Assembly: GCA_018398765.1 (NCBI GenBank)
Contig: JAHBMJ010001376.1
Location: 1-30,066 of the forward strand
Reading direction: 5' to 3'
Length of the DNA: 30,066 nucleotides
From: Chromera velia
Lineage: Eukaryota > Sar > Chromeraceae
Below are positions 21,600-30,066 of the stretch, piece by piece. The notes under the pieces were generated by a model, which did no database searches, was not told where the DNA came from, and was given only the letters and a program-made list of their open reading frames with translations. The position numbers and the translations under genes were made by a program. Position 1 is the stretch's first letter. Every line of letters starts with the position of its first letter.

Positions 21600-23943
21600 A
21601 TTGAATTGTACATGAATAACAGCCTCTTATAAAGTAGCGATACTTCTTCAATCCAGCTTTACCATACAACACCAGATTTGTCTTTGGAAAGTTTAACGTG
21701 TGCATGTTAGGCAAACACTGTATACGGCCGTAACAATCAGCTTTTTTTACTTTGGACTTCTTGAGTAACAGCGGACAGCAGCATTTAAGTAGACTGTAGA
21801 AAGAAGGAGACGTGCAATGTTGTGTGGAGTCTTTTTGGATGGACGGCGAACACTTTCAGTCGCTGTGGCACTGATAGTAGTGGTGATTGTACCGCGTTTT
21901 TAAGAAGACGGCATTCATACAGCACAGAAAAAGGAGACGCGCATCCAGATCGAACGACAGGTCAGTCCAATGACATCAATCATAACGTGCCGTTCAGTCT
22001 CATCCCTGACCTGCCTGTCTGTTGGCTGTCTTCCCTTTGCATAGTTTTTCAGGTGTTTTAGTGATGGAGTAGACTATAGATATATAGTATTGAAGACTTC
22101 AGATCTTTTATGCAGAGTAGCTTGCAGGAGATACACTACACTGCCGTCAGACTTCTTTGTCTATTTTTTTGCTACAAAAGTTTTTATCCCGGACCACTTC
22201 CTGTGCTGGCGCTATGGTACGTTGCTTTTTTTTTCTTCCGTCAAGTGACAACTCCCGTAGAGGGACCCTGTCACAGAGTCAGTTTGATCTCTGTGTTGAT
22301 CTTGGTTCTTCTCTGCATGCAGCAAGAATGATCTTTTTGGTCATGCCAGTCTAGACCCGAGTAGACCCTAGTACAAAGGGAACATAGACGTACATCGAAC
22401 AAACCTGCACGTCGGATGAAGGTGGGTGTATCAACCGCCGAGTCGTTTATATCTGCTCTACACTTCTCTCCTCCTGTTTGAATTCCTCGCTTTTTCACCG
22501 TCCTCTTTGTTTCCATCCTCTTCCTCAGCTTTCCTCAATCAACTTTCTTTCTCACTCCATTGTCCCCGAATTCCTCTTGTTTCTTTCTCCTGTTTTGGGG
22601 TCTTTCCCCCCTTTATTTCTCCTTGGTATATATCATTTCGCTACGACCTGGAGCTATAGCTGTTGTCGGCTGGTTGAAACATCAGGAAGATTGTCTTTTC
22701 ATCTTTTTGTTTTTCTGCAGTGGAGATGACTGGGGGGGCTGAGGCGGTGCTTTAAAAAACGGTGTCCTTGTTGTGGGAGTGCTATATTTAGGACATTTAG
22801 CTTTCTGGTGTATTGAAAGAATATACCATTTGCATAAGGTCTTTGGTTATGTATATATATTCTGTTCCTCTATTCTTTTCTCCTCGAGTCCTTTTCCTAC
22901 TACCACTAGTCCGTCTATTTTTTTTTTCTTTATTTCTGCCAAACCTCCCTGCAGAGTCCTCTCCGAACGTTTGTAACATCTCTCATAAATTCTTGTCCAA
23001 ATTTGCGTAATACCTCCTAACAAAGTTGTCGATTTCTACTCAACTTCCGGGTGGAATCTTCTCCGAATATCTGTGAGATCTGCAAACAACCTATTTCCAA
23101 GAGACCTGCTTATACAAGCTCTTTTATCGTCTTTTCAGTCTGCTCATTAGATTCCTTGAAAACCTTTTTATTGTTTTTTTAATTCAAATTGAGGCTTTTA
23201 TGCATAACTGGCATAGACAGACGTCTATCCAAGCTTTCATCACTTCATCGTTGTTTCCCACTTTCGTTATACATAACCGCTTTTATTATGATTACATGTT
23301 TGTATGCTGTGATCACTACTTCGTGCAGATGTGTTGGAGCACTCCGAAAAAAAATGATGAATCAAGAGCGGAGCAGTTGTGATTGGGGTCAGTCCGACAA
23401 CATTAAAACAGTGAAAAACCAATATATATATATAGGTAGCTTCCCCGACACATCTCGGCACACCCTCTTTCTGTATCAGCCTAGATACAGAAATGTCTTC
23501 ATTTGTCTCCTCTTTCTTGTACAAGCTCTTACTTTCTTTTTATAAAGCCCCATGTTTACAATGATATTTGAATACTATTTCTATGACCACAATAGTTAGT
23601 GGGATCAGGCGTATACATGCTTGCCTTGGTATGCAAACTTGTCCAAATCTTTGAGTACTTCATGGTGAAGCGGTAGCGCTGGTAGCGGTAGTGTTGGTGA
23701 TAAGTTTGGTTCAAAAACAGTTAGACGGACCTGTTTACCAGTGCTTTGTAGGGTTTGGTGGTACTGTCGTACCGTCATTGTTGGGCATGTAGATAACGCT
23801 ATTCCTTGTTGGTTTGCATTAGAAGGTTTCATATTTTTTGAAAGGAAGTGGGTATGATAAAAAAAGGCACCCACCTCTTTAAGTAAGGAACACTGTTGTT
23901 TTTTCTTTACACATTTCACTCGTGTGAAACAATAAACAAAATC
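21600..23943. other. AT-rich non-coding region
   Basis: No credible gene is seen; open frames are short and Phe/Ser/Leu-rich. From 22440 to 23010 the plus strand is pyrimidine-rich (TTCC, TCTTT). A perfect 10 bp hairpin lies at 23468-23493, just after a (TA)n at 23424-23435. The right end is the AT-rich leader of the gene at 23944. Confidence 0.5.
23468..23493. repeat. Perfect 10-bp inverted repeat, 6-nt loop
   Basis: The arms are TTTCTGTATC (23468-23477) and GATACAGAAA (23484-23493). It is isolated, about 450 bases upstream of the GIY-YIG-like gene, with no known role. Confidence 0.7.
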
Positions 23944-24327
23944 ATGCCTGCAGGAGGAGCCATCGCCTGTCTTTTGAACGTCAACCGCCCAGTGCTCTAC
24001 GCATTCGAAAATCTACTAATCAGAAATCCAGTGTTGGTCAAGATCGGGAGTACCTACAAAACTCCTGGTCAGCGGTTTAACCAATATCATTTATGCTACC
24101 CTTGGGGGGTGTCTGTGATTTGTATACTCGTTTTATTGCCCACAATAAGCAAAACCCGTCTAGAACATCTCGAAAAATTACTGCTCGAACTCTTGACTGA
24201 ATACCGGCTAAAGAGCCTAACCCGTTTGTTTGAGTCCCGCCAAGAGTGGCTCGTCAATGTCTCATGGGAACATGTCCTCACAACGTTCCGGAAATTTCAT
24301 GATGATATTGTGAAGAACGTATACTGA
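23944..24327 (+). CDS. Small GIY-YIG / T5orf172-like domain protein
   Basis: An intact 127-residue frame starts with ATG after an A-rich leader (ACAAAATCATGCC) and ends in TGA at 24325-24327. The pattern LYAF (res. ~20-23), VKIGST (~35-40), PGQRFNQY (~44-51), a later LEHLEKLLLELL helix and QEWL matches the GIY-YIG-type T5orf172/MUG113 fold. That fold has an opening Tyr strand, KIG-T, a catalytic-type Arg, a Glu-bearing helix (lE) and a closing EW. These domains are found in phages, giant DNA viruses and some eukaryotes, usually with unknown nuclease-like roles. It is a stand-alone domain here. It could be captured from a virus or a mobile element; the AT-richer surroundings fit insertion. No neighbouring gene informs function. 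The frame is unbroken, so it may be functional. Confidence 0.65.
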   Translation: MPAGGAIACLLNVNRPVLYAFENLLIRNPVLVKIGSTYKTPGQRFNQYHLCYPWGVSVICILVLLPTISKTRLEHLEKLLLELLTEYRLKSLTRLFESRQEWLVNVSWEHVLTTFRKFHDDIVKNVY

Positions 24328-25800
24328 ACCGATTCGTATCTTCTTTGGTCCGACTACTACTTTTCTCCAGAGTATGTCTTAGATCCAGGGTAGTACACTC
24401 TTCATCGGCTATGCAGCAACGCGTTCATCAATTCTTTTTCAATATTGGCTCGTGACTGTTATGCCTGCTGCTGCTGCTACTGCTGCTGCTGCCACAGATT
24501 TTCCCTGTATGCCCCTTCTGCTTCCTCTTTTCTCTGTGACTGCACGCTGGCGGAATCTGCTCTAGCACGCTTTCTCTTTCTGAAGGCGTGTGTGCTGGTT
24601 ATCACGATTCCTGCGTCAAAAGATTAGCAACAGCTCAACAAGATCGCACGTCATCGGTTGGCAATGGCTTGCTCCTCTGTCTTGGAGTCAATGCAATCAT
24701 TTAGTTCATTGCCCCTACTGTAATCATTCAGGTGAAAAAGAGAACAAAGATACATCAAAGCCGACAAACACTTCAAAAAAGTCTCTGCCCTCAACAATTT
24801 AACAGTGCGGTGCATATGAATCATGCACCCATGAAATTAAAATGCGTCAAAATGAATGAATGCAGTTTGAAAGGAAAGCCAATGCAAAAGCAAATTGAAA
24901 GACAACATCGTTTCAACTGCATATGCATTCATGGACGTTCATCACATTTTTGCATGCTAGTTTGCAAACCGACGTACGCGCATGCAACGCGGCCTAGCTT
25001 GCTGATGCATCCGTGGCACGCGGTGCGTTAAGCGCGCGGCCTTGGGCGTGGCCTCGATCATGCAGCACGCCCTTCTGCATGGCCTGGCGCCAGACGCGCT
25101 TCGATCAAGCTGCCACTTTTCCGTGGCCTTCGGCCGCCATGCCTCCAAAATTCTGCCCTTTCCTTTCAAGACATACGTTTTTTGCCGCCTTGAATCAAGA
25201 TTATATAAAAATTTTGCGTCTAATTTTCGACGTCAGAGTAGAGAGTGTCAAAGCGGTAAGGTTTATATCACTTCAAAAGAAACTTTAAACCTTTTTGGAG
25301 GACTATACTCTGACTTTTAGCCGTACACAACACATAAATTGAGATAACAACACAGATATTAAAACACAAATATACATCATATCCTTAATGTAGGCTTAAT
25401 ACCATATTTTTTTTTGTATTTCTTCCTATTTTTTCTACTATTTTTCAAATATTAAAAAAAAATAACATAAATTCTATATTATATAAGTAGCGGCTTAATA
25501 GTCTTGAAGGCTGGGCCACTAGTCTAGGCAGACAACGATGCCTATAGACCGATTAATAATAATAATAATGATGATGCATGATGATGATGATAATGCACGG
25601 ATTATTGTTATACACGATACTATAGATAAGTTATCAATTCTAAACTTGTCACAATAGGAGTTATACTAGAATTCACTATTTAATGACAGGTAGTAGTATC
25701 GCCGAGTAGAGTATCGCGTGGTACTGCGCGAAGTACATATAACTGCACCTAGAATTGCACTGGTTGGAAGCACCAAGCCATGCAGGCAGCAAGTCTGACT
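24328..25800. other. Non-coding, AT-rich to the right
   Basis: It contains a CTG-type trinucleotide tract at 24464-24492. A 9 bp inverted repeat (GTCAGAGTA at 25232-25240, TACTCTGAC at 25306-25314) encloses a 65-base interval. Very AT-rich sequence lies at 25320-25500, and AAT/GAT trinucleotide repeats at 25554-25597. No gene is seen. Confidence 0.5.
25554..25597 (+). repeat. (AAT)n/(GAT)n microsatellite
   Basis: AAT units pass into GATGAT units with one TGCATGAT interruption. Confidence 0.85.
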
Positions 25801-25973
25801 CAGCACTAGGGCTTAGAAAAGGTGTACCTCAGAAAAGGTACAAACCAAGAAACTGTACCAGATGCACCTGTTTTGCACCAGATATACCTGATGCACCTGT
25901 TTTATACCTAATTGAATGGAATTGGGTGATGTCTGCGTCATGACCATTTAACGCGCCGCAGCTCCGCGCGGCC

Positions 25974-25995
25974 CATGCATGCATGCATGCATGCA
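25974..25995. repeat. (GCAT)n palindromic tract
   Basis: Five GCAT units form a self-complementary tract containing overlapping TGCATGCA words. Confidence 0.9.
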
Positions 25996-26282
25996 AGCGA
26001 GTTGCCAGGCCGTGGTGCACGTGGAACAAGGCCTATATATTGGCCGATTTTGAAATAAAAATCGGTTAAATACAGGGCCGGTCATTGAATTAATGCAAGT
26101 ATATATGCGCTCTCGGATTTTAAAGCTGCTTTCTGCATGAAATCAAATCTGCTGCATATGTTGACTTCTTCTCTATGTAATACAAATGTTTTATTGGCTA
26201 CTCTATATAACACAAACGACTATGCACGTATAGCAACAAGAAGCATAAGAAAGCAAAAGGATCAGAACAACAGGTTTGAGTC

Positions 26283-26534
26283 ATGAAGCTGAGCCAGCAG
26301 ACTGAGTCCGTTTGCATGCACAATGCCAAACGGTTTGCCGGGAGGAAAACAGCTTCGCTCACCTTTAGTAGCAATCTAAGGATAAATGCCAATGCAGTGC
26401 CGTACGGAGATTCTTTTCGACATGAAGAAGAGAAGCCTAGAGAGAAGCAGAAACGGCACATATGCGCACAGAATATGCAAATACACGAAGGTACGTTAAC
26501 ACTCTCCCTCTCGGTTGCAGGTAAGGACTTTTAA
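26283..26534 (+). CDS. Hypothetical short ORF (weak)
   Basis: An 83-codon frame from an ATG, Lys/Arg/Glu-rich in the middle, with no known domain. Near its end GAAG|GTACGT and TCGGTTGCAG|GT look like splice signals only ~30 bases apart. Little supports expression. Confidence 0.15.
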   Translation: MKLSQQTESVCMHNAKRFAGRKTASLTFSSNLRINANAVPYGDSFRHEEEKPREKQKRHICAQNMQIHEGTLTLSLSVAGKDF

Positions 26535-26708
26535 AACCTGGTGCCGGCGGGTGCTGTTTTCGATTAGCGGGTTCGATCTATCTTGGTCAGTGACTCAGAG
26601 ACTGCAATTGGCTTGTCCATTTAGTTTGCTGCTTTGTATTAGAGAGTGGAACCATTCCGACGGTCCATTCGCCACTTCCATCTGCTGATGGCTTGACGTC
26701 AAGTTTGC

Positions 26709-27276
26709 ATGCCTACATACAGATCTATATCTGTCTTATCTGACTTTCTGTCATGTCACGGCTTGTTGTTGCGTTTGATATTTTTAGAAGGTTTGAAGTC
26801 CGTCTGTGGAGTGAAGTGCAGCTTTGAAATTCCTAGGGGCGTTTATACCTTTGTTCGCGTGCCGTTAGTCATACTGGTCCTGCATACCGGTCACTGCGGT
26901 GAATCATTTTTCACTGCTCAGACTAGAGAGGGCCTGCAAAGCTACAAGTTTCCCGAGCAGAACGATTTGATTCGTTTCCACACGGGTGCCGATTATTCCT
27001 GGGTCGGGATGACGGGACGCGCTCTGGAGCCTCTGGTGGACAGCTTCTTTTCCTAACTACCAGGGTAGGCAGTACATCAGGTTGGTATGGAGAGAGTTCG
27101 AGAGTCTGGGGATTAATAAAGAAATAGGACAGCCCCCTGTTGACAAAAACGAAGCCATCAAAGCGAAAGCCACCGCAAAACTAAAAAAAACAAAGCCAAA
27201 GCCTCCCTTCCATCCGCCTGTATCTGACAGTGTATCAGACCCGAGGAATTTCCAGGGAAGAAAGACGACATACTGA
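26709..27276 (+). CDS. Hypothetical ORF pair (weak)
   Basis: The first frame (26709-27056, from ATG) encodes 115 residues with mixed composition (FHTGADYSWVGMTGRALEPL) and ends TAA. A pyrimidine-ended acceptor-like site TTTTCCTAACTACCAG at 27063 is followed by a second frame (27064-27276), which starts GRQYIRLVWREFESLGI and becomes Lys/Pro-rich before TGA. The two frames differ in phase, so they would need an intron or frameshift to join, and I cannot identify the donor. No domain is recognised. They may be the coding remnant of the element proposed at 25801-28117. Confidence 0.25.
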
Positions 27277-28987
27277 AGTCGGTTTTCAAGTTGGACTTCG
27301 AGTGGGAGAAAGTCCGTGAGAGGTCTGCTCTCTCCTCTTCTTCCTCTTTTTTTTCTTCCTCTTCTTTCTTTTCTTCCTGTTCTTTGTCCTCTCTTGTCGG
27401 TTCGGGGTGCGGTTGGGGGGGTAAGTGAAGAGGATAGCCAGGTTATGACGGGGTTAGGCTCTGACCCTTTCAGATAAGACCCTCGCCTGCATGTATATAC
27501 CCTTGCTCAGAGAAGAAATACAAATCAAGATCAAAAATTTCTTTTGTTTTATTCGATCTTTCTTCTTTTTCTTCTTCATGAAACCGTACCATTTGTCGTT
27601 GCTTTCTTTCTGAGTTTGCTCCAAAGGGGCATGCATGCAGTTTGAAGGTTTTATGGACCGTAGGGACAGAACTGGACTACGGTGCAGCACACAAACGATG
27701 CCAAACATATTTAAATGCTGTGAATCCATGCAGAAAAAACATTGGGCAAGTCAAAAACGTTGCTTAAACTGGCCTATAAAGAGACCGAAGTCATGGGACA
27801 ATTGGAAACATGTCCTTTATTACGGACCTTTAATTAGATAATTTTTTTTAAACCTGTTGTCGCCTTTTTGCTCATATTTTGGGCTGTTTCACATAATAAA
27901 AGTTTGTGTAGCTAATCTATATCATAAAAAGCTTTTAAGCCTTGAATGAAGCATCTTTTGGCTGCTAGAAACACTAGAAATCCGCCCTAGAAACCTAGTT
28001 TTTATAAGGTAAACGGTACACCTTATTTTGCACCTGTTTATCACCTGATTTAAGGTGCAAACTTGTTTTTACACCAGCACCAGCACCTTATGCACCTTTT
28101 CTCAGCCTTACTCAGCACCGACTATCCTATTATAGTACTATGACAAAAACCGAACAAGCCAACATGAAGCTTGCTCGCACCTCAGAGTTACCCCTTTAAT
28201 TCTTGTTGCCCTCCTGTCGACGATTGCAACGAGGAGACCAGCAGGACAAAGAATGCCCCCCCCCGCCCCCCTCCCACAGCCCCTCCCCGACACACACAAA
28301 CGCACACAAAGGACACGTGTATCCTGTTCAAAGAAAATCTCGCCAGAACACACGGATCGAGAAAACGCTGCGATTGACACACCGAATAATCACATTCCTC
28401 CACAAAAACAGAAGCTAGCACGCACCCTGATCGTCATTCTTTTTGATTGGTGAGGTGCATGGGCGAGTGAGTGCCCTGCTGGACATGCAGGCGCTCCTTG
28501 CTTCCTCCCCTCCCTTCCTGCCCCCCTCCACATGCGGACGCGCAACTTTCTGTGCATGCACCGTCTGGGCAAGCTGTCGTTTCAAAAAAAGGAGAGGAAG
28601 CAGAGCGCACGTCAAGGGAGCGATCGGAAAGGAAGCCCTTGTCATCCGAGTCATTCAAAGGCAGGAAGGAGGCATCAGAGGGGGGTCGAGAGACACGTAC
28701 AGCGGGAGACAGACCTCTTTTTTTTTTCCTGTTTGCCTTTTCTGTTTGGCCTGACTCTCTCTCTTGTGGCCATCTTCACTCGCTTCCCTGTCCGTCAGTC
28801 TGAAGTGCACGCAATCAATCTGAATGCATGTCGAGGTACTGAGAGAGAATGGAAACGGCTTTTTCTTCTTTTCTGCTATGGTGTGCCTGCCTTCCTGCCT
28901 GCCTGCCTGTGTGTGCGTTTTCCTGTCTGGTTACCTATCCAGGCTTCCTCGCGTGGTTTCTCGCTGGAGAATTCAAGAATTCAAAGC

Positions 28988-29017
28988 CGACAGACAGACA
29001 GACAGACAGACAGACAC
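28988..29017 (+). repeat. (GACA)n microsatellite
   Basis: Seven consecutive GACA units. Confidence 0.95.
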
Positions 29018-29434
29018 AACTAGGCATCTTCTTGATCTCTATTTCTTTCCTGCCTCTGCTATGTTTTCACCTTCTTTCCTCCTCCCGTTTGTGGTCTCAA
29101 ATTTCTCCCCTGATGTAAATGAATGAATGTATAAATGAATGAGTGAAAAGGAGAATGCGTTGATTCATTCACTCATTCGTTTTTGCCATCTCCCTCGAGG
29201 TACGCACGTCTCGATCCGACCGCCTCGCTTCGTCTCTGGCTGCATTTATCTTCTCTCCAACTTCTGACCGACACAAACCGAAGAAGAACAGAGGAAATAC
29301 ACTCTACAGGAACAAGGGAAAAGAAACGAAAAGAAAGAAAAGGAACAACAGAGGGAGGAGACCTTCTACATCCCCCGCACCAACACCCTCCCCTCTCGCT
29401 CACTCACTCCCATGTCGATAGAAACAAAATAGGA

Positions 29435-29455
29435 CCCCCCCCCCCNCCCCCCCCC
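29435..29455 (+). repeat. Poly-C tract with an uncalled base
   Basis: About twenty C, with N at 29446. On the minus strand it is a poly-G run just downstream of the edge gene's stop codon. Confidence 0.9.
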
Positions 29456-29466
29456 TGCCCTCACTT

Positions 29467-30066
29467 TCAGGGCTCCTCCCCGAGAGACCCCACAGGAGCC
29501 GTTGATGCGCCCTCCCCCCTGTCCCTCTCTCCCTCCTCCACTGTCCTCCAGTGTTTGCCCCCCGGGGTGGGCTTCAGGAGTGCGGAGTCGGCAGGGAGCA
29601 GGAACACCGGCCCCGTCATCACATCAGCCGCCCCCGACACCCCCCGCGAATACTTTTCCTCATCTGTTTCTCCGCACTCATCGGTACCCTCCTCAAGTGA
29701 CAGACCAGCGAACATTCCGGCAAGCTGCGTGTGTGCATTTGCAGCCTGTGTGTTTTCTTTGTCATGCTGCTGAGTGTTGATTCCAAATTGAGGGGTGCGT
29801 CCAAGGTGCTGGGGGCCTTTAGGGGGTGATGACAGGGGCGCTTTTGCGCTGGTGGCAGAGTTTGGCAGGGAATTGTTTTCGTTCGATGGGACCGGTGTGG
29901 GATCGGGCAGGGTCTGCTGCCTCGCTTTCTGTGCCCTTGTCAGGGGTGATCGCTTCTTTGGTATTTGGGTATTCAGGGGTGTTACCGTCTCTTTCTTACC
30001 CTCCGCTGCCGCACCTGGGAGGCAGGGCCCTGTGGTTTGGGGGGGGGACTCAAAAAAATTTCCTTG
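29467..30066 (-). CDS. Partial gene at right edge: C-terminal part of a disordered protein
   Basis: The minus strand is open for 199 codons from the window edge (30066) to TGA at 29467-29469. The 5' part lies outside. The first ~110 residues are Pro/Ser/Thr/Gln/Lys-rich with repeated T/S-P-L steps (VTPLNTQ, RSPLTRA, APLSSPP). The last ~80 are more balanced and acidic (AGMFAGLSLEEGTDECG, GKHWRTVEEGERDRGEG), which argues that this strand is coding rather than the plus-strand shadow. No domain is recognised. The stop is followed eight bases later by a donor-like AAAGTGAGGG. If an upstream donor is used instead, the true C-terminus differs. Two CAGGGGTG words (29941, 29974) link it in sequence style to the RING gene. 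Confidence 0.55.
   Translation of the reverse strand, partial: QGNFFESPPQTTGPCLPGAAAEGKKETVTPLNTQIPKKRSPLTRAQKARQQTLPDPTPVPSNENNSLPNSATSAKAPLSSPPKGPQHLGRTPQFGINTQQHDKENTQAANAHTQLAGMFAGLSLEEGTDECGETDEEKYSRGVSGAADVMTGPVFLLPADSALLKPTPGGKHWRTVEEGERDRGEGASTAPVGSLGEEP

Larger units (their letters stand above)
25801..28117. mobile_element. Possible decayed transposon bounded by inverted related ends
   Basis: The left end (25805-25824, ACTAGGGCTTAGAAAAGGTG) and the reverse complement of the right end near 28091-28110 (AGTAAGGCTGAGAAAAGGTG) match at 17 of 20 positions. Both ends then run inward through clusters of TGCACC/GGTGCA and ACCTG words. The enclosed ~2.3 kb holds two weak ORFs (26709-27276) and a (GCAT)n tract. 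Without flanking target duplications or a transposase the call is tentative. The ends could also be two copies of one short interspersed repeat in opposite orientation. Confidence 0.3.
28118..29466. other. Non-coding region with microsatellites
   Basis: No gene is seen. It holds (TGCC)n at 28887-28908, (GACA)n at 28988-29017, (AATG)n near 29117-29140 and an 11 bp inverted repeat (29137-29147 / 29168-29178). A poly-C tract with one N lies at 29435-29455. The right end is the 3' flank of the gene at the window edge. Confidence 0.5.

Noticed and set aside
29471-29773. Plus-strand exon after the acceptor CTCACTTTCAG
   Set aside because: The minus strand is open for twice the length with more protein-like composition. 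The plus frame is Ser/Pro-rich and ends in repetitive sequence.

Overview
The window looks like nuclear DNA of an intron-rich protist, most likely a photosynthetic alveolate of the chromerid type (Chromera velia-like). This rests on GT-AG introns packed with microsatellites, many 'TGCATGC' words (a site class bound by apicomplexan AP2 factors), long low-complexity proteins, and a decayed Penelope-like retroelement. The taxon is an inference; no rRNA or marker gene is present. An assembly gap at 12464-12566 and a single N at 29446 show that it is draft sequence.

Layout. 1-1846 is non-coding: an AT-rich start, then purine microsatellites and a diverged ~46 bp direct repeat. A minus-strand single-exon gene (1847-2920) encodes a secreted protein with two long amphipathic helical blocks. 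A ~1.3 kb intergenic region separates it head-to-head from a large plus-strand gene.

The large gene (4226-17850) is rebuilt here from splice sites and reading phase as about 20 exons. It is not one open frame, but the exons join in phase into about 2,150 residues: a long disordered Ser/Gly/Pro/Gln-rich body, short helical segments, and a C-terminal C3HC4 RING finger in the last exon. It is therefore a candidate E3 ubiquitin ligase. Its introns hold nearly all the dinucleotide and tetranucleotide repeats of the window.

17851-25800 is AT-richer and mostly non-coding. It contains a ~163 bp-period duplicated repeat and a minus-strand Penelope-like reverse transcriptase with two in-frame stops. 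Downstream of the reverse transcriptase lie a two-part hairpin and a hammerhead-ribozyme-like motif. Further right is a small intact plus-strand gene with a GIY-YIG/T5orf172-like domain (23944-24327). 25801-28117 is bounded by inverted related sequences and holds two weak ORFs, possibly a small decayed transposon. The window ends inside the 3' part of another minus-strand gene (29467-30066), open to the edge.

The most notable unexplained pattern is the octamer CACCCCTG/CAGGGGTG. I found nine copies by eye, in both orientations and several reading frames, all inside predicted coding exons and none in the much larger non-coding part.
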